A stretch of 64,000 nucleotides of DNA from Nocardioides jiangxiensis (GCF_030580915.1 NZ_JAUQTA010000001.1:1798001-1862000); one strand, 5' to 3'; numbered from the stretch's first letter, positions 18,595-28,051 are shown. Numbers and translations: made by a program. The notes: generated by a model from the sequence alone, not told the origin.

Positions 18595-19712
18595 CCGATG
18601 CTCACTCCCGGTGCGAACTTGGGGACCCGGAGGATCACCTTGGTGCCGGCACCCGGCGCCGTCTCCACGACGAGGCCGTGGTCGTCGCCGAAGCTGGTAC
18701 GGAGCCGCTGGTCGACGTTGCCCAGGCCGACCGAGTCCAGCTCGGTGTCGCCGGCGAGTGCGCGGCGCACCCGCTCGGGGTCCTCGCCGGCGCCGTTGTC
18801 CTCGACCTCCAGCACGCACTCCTGGTCGTGGTCGCGGGCCACGATGCTGATCTGGCCGGCGCCGTCGGTGCGGGCCAGGCCGTGTTTCACGGCGTTCTCG
18901 ACCAGCGGCTGGAGACAGAGGTAGGGGACGACGACGGGCAGCACCTCGGGGGCCACCCGCAGCGTGACCTGGAGCCGGTCGCCGAAGCGCGCCTGCTCCA
19001 GCAGCAGGTAGCGCTCGACGGACTTCAGCTCCTCGGCCAGCGTGGTGTAGTCGCCGTGGCGCCGGAACGAGTAGCGGGTGAAGTCCGCGAAGTCGAGCAG
19101 CAGGTCGCGGGCGCGGTCGGGGTCGGTGCGCACGAAGCTGGCGATGGTGGTCAGGGCGTTGTAGACGAAGTGCGGGCTGATCTGGGCGCGCAGCGCACGC
19201 AGCTCGGCCTCGGCCAGCCGCGTCCGGCTGCCGGTGAGCTCGGCCAGCTCCAGCTGGCCGGCGACCCAGCGGGTCACCTCGTCGGTCGCGCGCACCAGGG
19301 CGCCGGAGGAGTGGTCGGCGTACGCCTGGAGGGTGCCGACGATCCGGTCGTCGACGACGATCGGCGCCACGATCGCATGCCGTGCCTGGCAGCCCGACCG
19401 GCCACAGTCGAGGTCGTGGGGACCGGCCACGGTGGTGCGGCCGCTCGCCGCCGCCTGCCCGGCCAGCCGCGCCGCGTGCTCGCGGTGGTGGTCGTCGGCG
19501 CCGTCCCAGGCCAGCACCGCACGGTCGTCGGTCAGCGCCAGGGCAGGTACGCCCAGGAGCGCCCGCAGGTGCCGGCTCGCCCGGGTCGCGCTGGCCGTGG
19601 TCAGCCCCTCGCGCAGCGCGGGCGAGGCGAGTCCGGCGGTGTGGAGCGTGCGGAACGTGGCCCGGTCGGCCTCGCCGCCGAGCCGGGACCGCCTCGACCG
19701 CCGCCACCGCAC
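18591..19712 (-). CDS. LytS-type sensor histidine kinase
   Basis: This protein of about 373 residues lacks the multi-spanning 5TMR-LYT sensor. It has a GAF-like region (residues about 40-150, with DCGRSGCQARHAIVAPIVVDDRIVGTLQAY) followed by the His_kinase domain: ISPHFVYNALTTIASF with the phospho-acceptor His, and an HATPase_c with LVENAVKHGL and DNGAG. The GTG at 19712 is a judgement, since the N-terminus is arginine-rich with no clear membrane anchor. A start at 19763 is possible. It is coupled by ATGA to the LytTR regulator. Confidence 0.85.
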   Translation of the reverse strand: MRWRRSRRSRLGGEADRATFRTLHTAGLASPALREGLTTASATRASRHLRALLGVPALALTDDRAVLAWDGADDHHREHAARLAGQAAASGRTTVAGPHDLDCGRSGCQARHAIVAPIVVDDRIVGTLQAYADHSSGALVRATDEVTRWVAGQLELAELTGSRTRLAEAELRALRAQISPHFVYNALTTIASFVRTDPDRARDLLLDFADFTRYSFRRHGDYTTLAEELKSVERYLLLEQARFGDRLQVTLRVAPEVLPVVVPYLCLQPLVENAVKHGLARTDGAGQISIVARDHDQECVLEVEDNGAGEDPERVRRALAGDTELDSVGLGNVDQRLRTSFGDDHGLVVETAPGAGTKVILRVPKFAPGVSIG

Positions 19713-19722
19713 GCTCGCCAGC

Positions 19723-20082
19723 CTAGGCCTCCGGGGCGCCCGAGGGGATGCCCGAGCGGACACCCGACGGGGTGTCCGTCCGGCCGCCCGCGTCGCCGGT
19801 CTCCGCGCGCAGGACGGCCGTGCACGCGGGGCACGGACTGTCGACGTCGGTGCGGAAGTCGAGGTGCCAGAAGCCGCGCCAGCCCTGGGCCGGCTGGCCG
19901 CAGGCGGTCTGCGCGGCGCCGATCCGCTTGAGGTGCGCGGTGCCCCACGGGTGGGGACCGCCGGCCCGCCACGGCCCGCGGTGCGTGGCCACCACGACCC
20001 AGCCCCGCTGGACCAGCGAGCGCTTCGACCGGCCTGTGCCGCCGGGTGCCTGCATGCTGCGTTCGCGCATCACCCCGGCCAT
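19723..20082 (-). CDS. Small protein of unknown function with CPAC motif
   Basis: The 119-residue frame starts one base past the DUF779 stop and runs to just before the kinase gene, so it fits the operon spacing. It contains four cysteines, including CPAC, a run of aromatic and basic residues (GWRGFWHLDFRT) and a Ser/Gly/Thr-rich tail with three related SG(V/I/A)-type repeats. It might bind zinc. No family is recognised. It is kept as a gene because of spacing and an unbroken frame, but it could be spurious. Confidence 0.45.
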   Translation of the reverse strand: MAGVMRERSMQAPGGTGRSKRSLVQRGWVVVATHRGPWRAGGPHPWGTAHLKRIGAAQTACGQPAQGWRGFWHLDFRTDVDSPCPACTAVLRAETGDAGGRTDTPSGVRSGIPSGAPEA

Positions 20083-20083
20083 G

Positions 20084-20482
20084 TCAGACCCCGCTCCCGG
20101 CAGCCTCGAGCGCGGCGTACTCCTCGTCGGTGAGGATCCGCGAGCGGATCAGGAACCGCACGCCGTGCGGCGCCTCCACGGAGAAGCCGGCTCCGCGGCC
20201 CTTCACGACGTCGATGGTCAGGTGGGTGTGCTTCCAGTACTCGAACTGGGACTTCGACATCCACACGGGCACCGCGCGGTCCAGGCCGATGTCGAGGTCG
20301 CCCAGGTGGACGTCGGAGCCCCCGAGGCGGAACTCGCCGTCGGGGTAGCACATGGGGGCGGAGCCGTCGCAGCATCCGCCGGACTGGTGGAACATCAGCG
20401 GGCCGTGCTCGGTGGTGAGGCGGCGGAGGAGCTCCGCCGCCTCACCGGTGAGGTCGACCCGGTGCGGAAGAGGACTGGTCAT
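20084..20482 (-). CDS. DUF779 domain-containing protein
   Basis: This 132-residue protein carries the DUF779 hallmark FHQSGGCCDGSAPMCY at about 31-46, plus WMSKSQFEYWKHTHL. DUF779 proteins nearly always sit beside AcoD/ExaC-type aldehyde dehydrogenases, as here, with 17 bases between the genes. The adjacent Cys-Cys pair suggests metal or redox chemistry, but no activity is established. Confidence 0.9.
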   Translation of the reverse strand: MTSPLPHRVDLTGEAAELLRRLTTEHGPLMFHQSGGCCDGSAPMCYPDGEFRLGGSDVHLGDLDIGLDRAVPVWMSKSQFEYWKHTHLTIDVVKGRGAGFSVEAPHGVRFLIRSRILTDEEYAALEAAGSGV

Positions 20483-20499
20483 CACCGGGTCACCGCCTG

Positions 20500-22023
<1,524 letters not shown>

Positions 22024-22057
22024 CTGAATGCTCCTGTGTGTGGGACCGGGCGTCGAC

Positions 22058-22073
22058 TGTGACGCCGTTCACA
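22058..22073. promoter_or_regulatory. Perfect CRP/GlxR-type site upstream of aldehyde dehydrogenase
   Basis: TGTGA-CGCCGT-TCACA matches all 10 arm bases of the consensus and lies 35 bases before the ATG. Confidence 0.75.
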
Positions 22074-22092
22074 TGACGCTAGGAGCCGGGAC

Positions 22093-22108
22093 GTTGCGAC
22101 CACGTTGC
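22093..22108. promoter_or_regulatory. GTTGC direct repeat, 11-bp period
   Basis: GTTGC at 22093 and again at 22104, each preceded by AC, lies 70 bases upstream of the aldehyde dehydrogenase. The same element recurs near four other genes in this window and may be the target of the neighbouring AcoR-like regulator. Confidence 0.5.
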
Positions 22109-22130
22109 TGTGCCGGTGCCGCTGGCAAAA

Positions 22131-22148
22131 CCTGTCCGAACGGAGAGG
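22131..22148. promoter_or_regulatory. CCTCTCCG-NN-CGGACAGG motif, copy 1 (reverse)
   Basis: CCTGTCCG-AA-CGGAGAGG is a near-perfect palindrome lying between the aldehyde dehydrogenase promoter and the end of the regulator gene. Four further copies occur near alcohol-metabolism genes. Confidence 0.5.
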
Positions 22149-23345
22149 TCAGTGCGCGAACTCGCGGTCCAGCCGGGCCAGCTGGCCCTGGGCCAGCGCC
22201 CACAGCGGGGAGCCCGGCGGCAGCAGGTCGCGCTGCCGCATCCACATCTCGTAGTCGTCTGCTCCCCACGCGGACCGTGTCCAGGCGGACATCAGGTCCG
22301 GCTGGCCGGCGTGCATGACGGCGGCCCGGAGCTGCTCCGTGAGCACCTCCCGCAGGCGTACGACGCCCGGCGCCGTCGACCGCGGGAGCAGAGGGCCCCG
22401 GAAGCTGCGCAGCGCTCCGGCGACGTCTCCGGCCGCCAGGTGCGCCTCGATCGCCAGCCAGTCGCCGGCGACGTCGGTGAGCAGCCGGTAGGGCCGGGAT
22501 CCGAAGAACGTGTCTCCGAGGAGGTGGCGGAGGCGGTTGAGCTCGGCACGCAGCGTCGAGGAGCCGCTCTCGTCCTCGTAGAGGAGCACGCTCAGCTCGT
22601 CGCCGGAGAGGCCGCGGGGCGTGCTCGCCAGGAGCAGGACGAGCTCGCTGTGGCGGGGCGAGAGGCGCAGGTGCCCCGTGTGGCCACGGTCGTCGTCGAT
22701 GCTGAGGAGGGCGTCGTTGCGGCCGAGCGCCTCGATGCGGATGCAGGGACGGCCCGAGCGCGGGCTCGGGACCCGGCTGACCAGCCGGTCACGCGCCAGC
22801 TCGGTCTCGGCGAGCCGGACGGTCGCCCGCACCAGCGCCATCGTCTGGGGGACGACGATCTCGTCGCCGCCGGTGACGTCGAGGACGCCCAGGAGCTGGG
22901 AGCTGCCCGGGTCGTGGATGGGTGCCGCTGCACAGCTCCAGCCGCGCACGGCGTGGCGGAAGTGCTCTCCCCGGACGATGCTGCTGGGCTGGTCCAGCCG
23001 CAGCGCCAGGCCGGGTGCGTTGGTGCCCGCGAGCCGCTCGTCCCAGTTGCTGCCCTCCACGAAGCCGATCGACTCCGCGCGACGCAGGGCCGTGCCCGAG
23101 CCGCAGACCCACAGCAGCTGGCCGGCCTCGTCGGAGACGGCCATCACCGCATCGCAGTCGCGGGCCGCCTGGCCGAGGACGTCGTCGAGGAGCGGGAAGA
23201 CCCGGGCGAGCGGGTGGTCGGCGCGCACCGACCGCAGCTGGCCGTCGTCGAGGGTGATCGGCGCCGCCACCTCGTCGGCGGGAACACCGGCCGCGGCGGA
23301 CCGGTGCCACGACGCGGCGACCTCGGCACGCATCCCGGTGTCCAT
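22149..23345 (-). CDS. AcoR-like GAF-domain transcriptional regulator
   Basis: This 398-residue protein starts with the typical AcoR N-terminus (VAASWHRSAAAGV). A GAF-type sensor follows (SNWDERLAGTNAPGLAL, HAVRGWSCAAAPIHDP, LLGVLDVTGG), then a C-terminal region with HLRLSPRHSELVLLL and an HTH-like segment. The sigma-54 AAA+ domain of proteobacterial AcoR is missing, as in actinobacterial members. It probably senses an alcohol, aldehyde or acetoin-like metabolite and controls the adjacent aldehyde dehydrogenase. The start MDTGMRAE is chosen by similarity. A CRP-like site sits 9 bases upstream. Confidence 0.85.
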   Translation of the reverse strand: MDTGMRAEVAASWHRSAAAGVPADEVAAPITLDDGQLRSVRADHPLARVFPLLDDVLGQAARDCDAVMAVSDEAGQLLWVCGSGTALRRAESIGFVEGSNWDERLAGTNAPGLALRLDQPSSIVRGEHFRHAVRGWSCAAAPIHDPGSSQLLGVLDVTGGDEIVVPQTMALVRATVRLAETELARDRLVSRVPSPRSGRPCIRIEALGRNDALLSIDDDRGHTGHLRLSPRHSELVLLLASTPRGLSGDELSVLLYEDESGSSTLRAELNRLRHLLGDTFFGSRPYRLLTDVAGDWLAIEAHLAAGDVAGALRSFRGPLLPRSTAPGVVRLREVLTEQLRAAVMHAGQPDLMSAWTRSAWGADDYEMWMRQRDLLPPGSPLWALAQGQLARLDREFAH

Positions 23346-23353
23346 CTGGACAG

Positions 23354-23369
23354 TGTGACACCGTTCACG
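23354..23369. promoter_or_regulatory. CRP-type site at the AcoR-like regulator start
   Basis: TGTGA-CACCGT-TCACG matches 9 of 10 arm bases and ends 9 bases from the regulator ATG, suggesting repression if the promoter is further upstream. Confidence 0.6.
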
Positions 23370-23384
23370 TTGCAACGACGTTGC
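23369..23384. promoter_or_regulatory. GTTGC direct repeat next to CRP site
   Basis: GTTGC at 23369 and 23380 (11-bp period) directly abuts the CRP-type site upstream of the first AcoR-like regulator. Confidence 0.5.
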
Positions 23385-23447
23385 GAGCGCGGCGTCCGGC
23401 CTCGGCCGACGGGGCGGGGCACCTGGCTGGCCATCCGGGCCGACCGC

Positions 23448-23465
23448 CCTCTCCGACCGGACGGT
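23448..23465. promoter_or_regulatory. CCTCTCCG-NN-CGGACGGT motif, copy 2
   Basis: CCTCTCCG-AC-CGGACGGT is located in the divergent gap, 40 bases before the nickel permease start. Confidence 0.5.
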
Positions 23466-23477
23466 CCTCGCTCCGGC

Positions 23478-23500
23478 TTGTTGCGAAGCCCTCGCAACAA
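23478..23500. promoter_or_regulatory. Nur-box-like dyad at nickel permease
   Basis: TTGTTGCGA and TCGCAACAA are perfect 9-bp arms around AGCCC. The core TTGCGA-N5-TCGCAA fits the Streptomyces Nur (nickel-responsive Fur family) consensus tTGCaa-N5-ttGCAA as I remember it. It ends 6 bases before the permease ATG. Confidence 0.68.
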
Positions 23501-23505
23501 CACCC

Positions 23506-24651
23506 ATGGTCGCGGACATGACCATGACCAGCACCGCCCGTCGTCCGGTCCTCGGCCGCGAGGAGAAGGCGTCGCTCCTGCGGACCCTCGGCTTCGTGCT
23601 CGCCCTGCACCTCCTCGGATGGGGCCTGCTGCTGGGGGTCGTCGCCCCGCGTCACTACGCGGTCGGTGACGGCGTCCTCGGGCTCGGCCTCGGCCTGACG
23701 GCGTACACCCTCGGCATGCGGCATGCCTTCGACGCCGACCACATCGCCGCCATCGACGGCACGACCAGGAAGCTGATGGCCGACGGCCAGCGCCCCGTCA
23801 GCGTCGGCTTCTGGTTCAGCCTGGGCCACAGCTCGGTCGTCCTCGCGATGGTGATGGGCATCGCCTTCGGGGTCAGGGCGCTGGCCACCGGCGTGCAGGA
23901 CACCGACTCCGCCCTGCTCCGGACCGCGGACGTCTGGGGTCCGTCCGTCAGCGGGGTCTTCCTCCTCGCGATCGGGGCGCTGAACCTGACGGCGCTCGTC
24001 GGGATCGTGCGGGTCTTCCGTGGCATGAGGCGCGGGCACTACGACGAGGCGGCGCTCGACCGCAGCCTCGACGCACGTGGGCTCCTCAGCCGCCTGCTCG
24101 CCAGGGTCAACCGCGCGGTGCGCAAGCCGTGGCACATGTACCCGATCGGCTTCCTCTTCGGTCTCGGCTTCGACACGGTCAGCGAGATCGGGCTCCTGGT
24201 GATCGCCGGAGGTGCCGCGGTGGCGAGCCTGCCCTGGTGGGCAGTGGTCACGCTGCCGGTCCTCTTCGCGGCCGGGATGTCCTTGCTCGACACCCTCGAC
24301 GGCGCCTTCATGAACGTCGCCTACGGGTGGGCCTTCTCCCGTCCGGTCCGGAAGGTCTACTACAACCTGACCGTCACGGCGCTCTCCGTGGTGGTCGCGC
24401 TGGCGATCGGCGTCGCGACCCTCGGGACGATGCTCGGCGAGCAGCTCGGCGGCCCGCTCCGGGTCTTCCTCGACCTCGACCTGGAGTACGTCGGCTACGG
24501 CATCGTGCTGCTCTTCCTGCTCGCCTGGGCGGGCTCGGTCGCGTTCTGGAAGGTCGCCCGCGTCGAGGAGCGGTGGGGTGCGGCCACGGCCGCGACGCCC
24601 GGCGCCGCAGCCGGTCCCGGCGCAACCGGATTGCAACCTTGGCGCAACTAG
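23506..24651 (+). CDS. HoxN/NixA-family nickel/cobalt permease
   Basis: The 381-residue protein has about 8 membrane segments and the NiCoT signature HAFDADHIAAIDGTTR (H-x4-DH) in the second segment, plus LGFDTVSEIGLL and SLLDTLDGAFM, further family motifs. It imports Ni2+ or Co2+. No Shine-Dalgarno site is visible before ATG 23506; in-frame ATGs at 23518 and 23524 are alternatives. The Nur-like dyad directly upstream favours nickel. Its place inside an alcohol-oxidation block, beside His-rich maturation proteins, is unusual. Confidence 0.92.
   Translation: MVADMTMTSTARRPVLGREEKASLLRTLGFVLALHLLGWGLLLGVVAPRHYAVGDGVLGLGLGLTAYTLGMRHAFDADHIAAIDGTTRKLMADGQRPVSVGFWFSLGHSSVVLAMVMGIAFGVRALATGVQDTDSALLRTADVWGPSVSGVFLLAIGALNLTALVGIVRVFRGMRRGHYDEAALDRSLDARGLLSRLLARVNRAVRKPWHMYPIGFLFGLGFDTVSEIGLLVIAGGAAVASLPWWAVVTLPVLFAAGMSLLDTLDGAFMNVAYGWAFSRPVRKVYYNLTVTALSVVVALAIGVATLGTMLGEQLGGPLRVFLDLDLEYVGYGIVLLFLLAWAGSVAFWKVARVEERWGAATAATPGAAAGPGATGLQPWRN
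24622..24648. promoter_or_regulatory. Triple GTTGC repeat (reverse strand), 11-bp period
   Basis: GCAAC at 24622, 24633 and 24644 gives three reverse GTTGC units exactly 11 bp apart. They overlap the last codons of the nickel permease and lie 63-89 bases before the iron alcohol dehydrogenase. Confidence 0.55.
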
Positions 24652-24653
24652 CG

Positions 24654-24669
24654 TGTGGCAACCGTCACT
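24654..24669. promoter_or_regulatory. CRP-like site upstream of iron alcohol dehydrogenase
   Basis: TGTGG-CAACCG-TCACT matches 8 of 10 arm bases, 42 bases before the ATG and just downstream of the GTTGC triplet. Confidence 0.5.
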
Positions 24670-24710
24670 CGGGTGCGACGCCGGTGACGGGTCGAGGAGG
24701 TATTCGTTCG

Positions 24711-25904
24711 ATGCTCGCGACATCCGCAGCAGTGCGCCCGCTCCAGAGAGACGAACGACGTCTGCTGAAGTTCCACGTCCCGGAGATGGTGTTCGGACTC
24801 GGCTCCCTCGCGGAGGCGGGGTTCTGCGCGGGACGCCTCGGTGCACGCCGGCCCTTCGTCGTCACGGACCCCGGCATCATCGACGCAGGGTGGGTCGCCG
24901 AGCTGGTCCACCACCTGCGCGACGTCGGCCTCGACCCGCAGGTCTGGGCCGGTGTCACCCCCAACCCGAAAGACCACGAGATCGACGCGGCGCTCGCGGC
25001 GTACGTCGAGTGCGGTGGCGACGTCATCATCGGCATCGGGGGCGGCTCCGCGCTGGACGCCGCCAAGGGGGTCGCGATCCTGAGCGGCAACGGTGGCTCC
25101 ATCAGCGACTACGCCGGGGTCGACCGGGTCGTGAACCCGATCCCGCCCCTCCTGATGATCCCGTCCACCGCGGGCACCGGGTCCGACGTCTCCCAGTTCT
25201 GCATCGTCACGGACACGGCGCACGCCGTGAAGATGACCATCATGGGCCGCTCCCTGGTGCCCGACATCTCCGTGACGGATCCCCGCCTGCTGAGCACGAT
25301 GCCGCAGGACCTCGCGGCTGCCACCGGGCTCGACGCCCTGACCCACGCGGTCGAGTCGTTCGTGTCCCTCGGCCACAACCCGCTGGCGGACGGGCACGCG
25401 CTCTCGGCTGCGCGCCTCGTCGCGCAGGCCCTCCGGCGCAACGTCGAGGCGCCCGGCGACGAGCAGGCGCGGCTCTGGATGGCCCAGGCCAGCCTCGAGG
25501 CGGGCCTCGCCTTCTCCAACTCGATCCTCGGTGCGACGCATGCGATGAGCCACCAGGTCGGTGGTCTGTTCGACCTGCCGCACGGCGTGGTCAACGGCGT
25601 CCTGCTCCCGCACGTGATCCGGTTCAACGCGGCTGTGGTCCCGGAGCGGTTCGCGGTCCTCGCCGGAGCCATGGGCCTCCCGGTGGCCGGCGTTCCAGCG
25701 GCTGAGGCGGCCGAGCTGCTCGCGCAGTACGTCCAGGACCTCGCCGAGTCCGTGGGCGCCCCGCGCCGCCTCGGGGCCCTCGGGGTGACCGACCAGGACG
25801 TCGAGCGCATGTCCATCACCGCCGTACGCGACGCCTGCCTCGCCACGAACCCTCGTCCCGCGGGCCAGGACGACATCGCCGGGATCTTCCGCGAGTCGCT
25901 GTGA
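24711..25904 (+). CDS. Iron-containing (group III) alcohol dehydrogenase, ErcA-like
   Basis: This 397-residue protein has the NAD-binding GIGGGSALDAAKG (about 104-116) and the metal ligands of Fe-ADHs in GLDALTHAVESF and GATHAMSHQVGGLFDLPHG. It should reduce or oxidise short alcohols/aldehydes with an Fe or Zn centre. GAGGAGG precedes the ATG by 10 bases. Its stop overlaps the sensor kinase start (GTGA), a linkage recalling the regulatory Fe-ADH ErcA, encoded near kinases in Pseudomonas ethanol metabolism. A signalling role is therefore possible. Confidence 0.88.
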   Translation: MLATSAAVRPLQRDERRLLKFHVPEMVFGLGSLAEAGFCAGRLGARRPFVVTDPGIIDAGWVAELVHHLRDVGLDPQVWAGVTPNPKDHEIDAALAAYVECGGDVIIGIGGGSALDAAKGVAILSGNGGSISDYAGVDRVVNPIPPLLMIPSTAGTGSDVSQFCIVTDTAHAVKMTIMGRSLVPDISVTDPRLLSTMPQDLAAATGLDALTHAVESFVSLGHNPLADGHALSAARLVAQALRRNVEAPGDEQARLWMAQASLEAGLAFSNSILGATHAMSHQVGGLFDLPHGVVNGVLLPHVIRFNAAVVPERFAVLAGAMGLPVAGVPAAEAAELLAQYVQDLAESVGAPRRLGALGVTDQDVERMSITAVRDACLATNPRPAGQDDIAGIFRESL

Positions 25905-27301
25905 CCACCCAGCCGCGCTCACGGCCACCGACCGACGGCGGGCGGCGGTCCCTGCCCGACCTGGCTGCGCTCACCGGTGTCCGCTCCGGCAAGCAGACGT
26001 ACTACAACGCCTACCAGCGGTCGAACGAGCGGCTGCAGCGCACCGTTGCTGCCATGGACTCCATCTCCGGTGCGCTCGTGCACCCCGTGGAGGGTCCGCG
26101 ACCGCTGCTGGAGAAGATCGTGCGGGTCGCCTCCCGTCACCTTGACGCCCGGTGGGCGCTGCTCGCGCTGACGGCGCATGCGCTGCCGTCGACGCGGCCG
26201 CGGTTCCTCGCCCTCGACGCCGTCGGTCTGGTCCGGGACGCTCTCGGTGAGCTCCCGCCGGATGCGACGGAGGCGATCGAGGCGATCTCCTCGGGGATCC
26301 TGCCGACCCGGGCGATGCAGAACGACGCGGGCGCCGTCGTCGTACCGATGCTCCTCGACGGCCACGCGATCGGCGCGCTCGTGGTGGCGCCACACGGTGA
26401 CGTCCCGCTGGAGACACCCGACCTGTCGGCGCTCCACATCCTCGCGAACCTCGCAGCGGTCTCGCTGCACACCGGCGACCTCTACCGGACCGGTCTCGCC
26501 CAGCAGAGGCGTGCCCACCAGCTCTTCGACGAGGTCTCGGAGCAGGCCCGGCTCCTCTCGGTGCGGGACGAGGAGCTGCGTGCCGCCGAGCAGCGGCTGC
26601 GGGTGGCCGACCAGCGCGAGCTGATCGACAACGAACGCCGGCGCATCGCCCTCGAGCTCCACGACAGCGTGGCCCAGACCGTGCTGACGGCCGGCCTCGT
26701 GCTCGAGGTCGCCCGGCGCGACCTGGCGCCGGGTACGCACCCGCAGGCGGCCGCCACCGCCCTCACAGAGCTCGACCGTGCGCGCGACCTGATGTCGACC
26801 GCCACCGAGCAGCTCCGGTCGGTCATCTACGCACTGCACCACGAACGTGCGGCCGAGGACGTCGCGAGCCTTCCCGAGCTGCTCGCCGAAGTGGCCTCCC
26901 AGCACCGTCCGCACCTGACCGTGCGGCTCCGCGTGGAGGGCAGTCCGATCCCCCTGGGGACGGCGGCAGAGCACGCTCTCGCGCGCACCGCGGGGGAGGC
27001 GCTCTTCAACGTCGCGATGCACTCCGATGCCCGGAAGGCGCTGGTGCGGCTGCGCTACCTCGATTCGGCTGTCGTCCTCCGCGTGAGCGACGACGGCGAC
27101 GGTGACCCGGCCGCGATGCGCCGGACCGTCCGGCTGGCCCGGCGCGGGACCGCCGACGGCCGGCATCGGGGGCTGGTGGGCATGGCGCTCCGCGCGGAGG
27201 CGCTCGGCGGCACCTTCTCGATCCGCCGGTCGCGCGCCGGCGGCGTCGCCGTCGAGTCCCGCATCCCCCTCGTCCCCGCTTCAGCATCCGCCACCACCTG
27301 A
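25901..27301 (+). CDS. GAF-domain sensor histidine kinase (NarL-partner type)
   Basis: The 466-residue soluble kinase has an N-terminal region with SGKQTYYNAYQRSNERL, a GAF domain (about 60-195, VVVPMLLDGHAIGALVVAP), a coiled-coil-like linker (RDEELRAAEQRLRVADQRE) and a HisKA_3 dimerisation box ERRRIALELHDSVAQTV with the phospho-acceptor His. The ATPase domain (EALFNVAMHSDA, VSDDGDGD, GLVGMALRAEALGG) follows. No membrane segment is seen, so the signal is cytoplasmic. It is coupled to the Fe-ADH by GTGA, and its TGA overlaps the AGGAG of the next gene. Similar proteins near mycofactocin genes are called MadS in some annotations (from memory). Confidence 0.88.
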   Translation: MTTQPRSRPPTDGGRRSLPDLAALTGVRSGKQTYYNAYQRSNERLQRTVAAMDSISGALVHPVEGPRPLLEKIVRVASRHLDARWALLALTAHALPSTRPRFLALDAVGLVRDALGELPPDATEAIEAISSGILPTRAMQNDAGAVVVPMLLDGHAIGALVVAPHGDVPLETPDLSALHILANLAAVSLHTGDLYRTGLAQQRRAHQLFDEVSEQARLLSVRDEELRAAEQRLRVADQRELIDNERRRIALELHDSVAQTVLTAGLVLEVARRDLAPGTHPQAAATALTELDRARDLMSTATEQLRSVIYALHHERAAEDVASLPELLAEVASQHRPHLTVRLRVEGSPIPLGTAAEHALARTAGEALFNVAMHSDARKALVRLRYLDSAVVLRVSDDGDGDPAAMRRTVRLARRGTADGRHRGLVGMALRAEALGGTFSIRRSRAGGVAVESRIPLVPASASATT

Positions 27302-27315
27302 GGAGCGCGATTCCC

Positions 27316-28020
27316 ATGACCACCATGACCACGGCCGCCGATCTGCCCGGGCCCGACCCCACCCCGCTCTCGCAGGGCGTCGCCAGCATCGGCATCGTCC
27401 TCGTCGACGACCACGCGATGGTGCGCCAGGGACTTCGCTCGGTCCTCGAACGCGAGGCCGACCTGCGGGTCGTCGGCGAGGCCGGCTCGTCGGCGCAGGC
27501 GCTCGCGGTCGTCGCCTCGACCCGCCCCGAGGTCGTGCTCCTGGACCTGCGGCTCTCGCCCTCGACCGACAACGAGGGCATCGAGCTGTGTGCCCGGCTG
27601 CACAAGGCGCATCCGGAGGTCGCGGTCCTGGTGCTCACCACCGTCATCGACGACCACCTCGTCCTGGAGGCGATCCACCAGGGAGCGCGCGGCTACGTCG
27701 TCAAGGAGGTCGACACCTCCGAGCTCGTGCGGGCGATCCGCGCGGTCAACCGGGGCGAGAGCGCGTTCGACTCGCGCAGTGCCGCGGCCATGGTGCGGGG
27801 CATCAACGCCGGCTCGGCGGCCGAGAACCGGCAGCTGACCGACCGGGAGCAGGACGTCCTGCGACTGCTCGCACGCGGCATGTCCAACCGGGGGATCGGC
27901 CAGCAGCTCTTCATCTCCGAGACCACGGCGAAGTTCCACGTCTGCAACATCATGCGGAAGCTGCAGGTCTCCCGGCGCGCCGAGGCGGTCTACGTGGCCA
28001 GCAAGGAGGGCTTCATCTAG
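27316..28020 (+). CDS. NarL/LuxR-family response regulator
   Basis: This 234-residue protein has a receiver domain (IVLVDDHAMVRQGL, phospho-acceptor Asp in EVVLLDLRLS, VVKEVD at the Lys position) and a LuxR-type HTH (LTDREQDVLRLLARGMSNRGIGQQL, SETTAKFHVCNIMRKL). A roughly 23-residue N-terminal extension precedes the receiver. AGGAG lies 9 bases before the ATG. It is the output partner of the kinase directly upstream (called MadR in some annotations, from memory) and is a candidate binder of the CCTCTCCG-NN-CGGACRGG palindromes. Confidence 0.9.
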   Translation: MTTMTTAADLPGPDPTPLSQGVASIGIVLVDDHAMVRQGLRSVLEREADLRVVGEAGSSAQALAVVASTRPEVVLLDLRLSPSTDNEGIELCARLHKAHPEVAVLVLTTVIDDHLVLEAIHQGARGYVVKEVDTSELVRAIRAVNRGESAFDSRSAAAMVRGINAGSAAENRQLTDREQDVLRLLARGMSNRGIGQQLFISETTAKFHVCNIMRKLQVSRRAEAVYVASKEGFI

Positions 28021-28021
28021 A

Positions 28022-28050
28022 GCGGTGGCGGCACGCGCGGCCGCCACCGC
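28022..28050. terminator. Bidirectional terminator
   Basis: GCGGTGGCGGC and GCCGCCACCGC form a perfect 11-bp stem with a 7-base loop, directly between the regulator stop and the convergent methyltransferase stop. Confidence 0.82.
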
Positions 28051-28051
28051 C

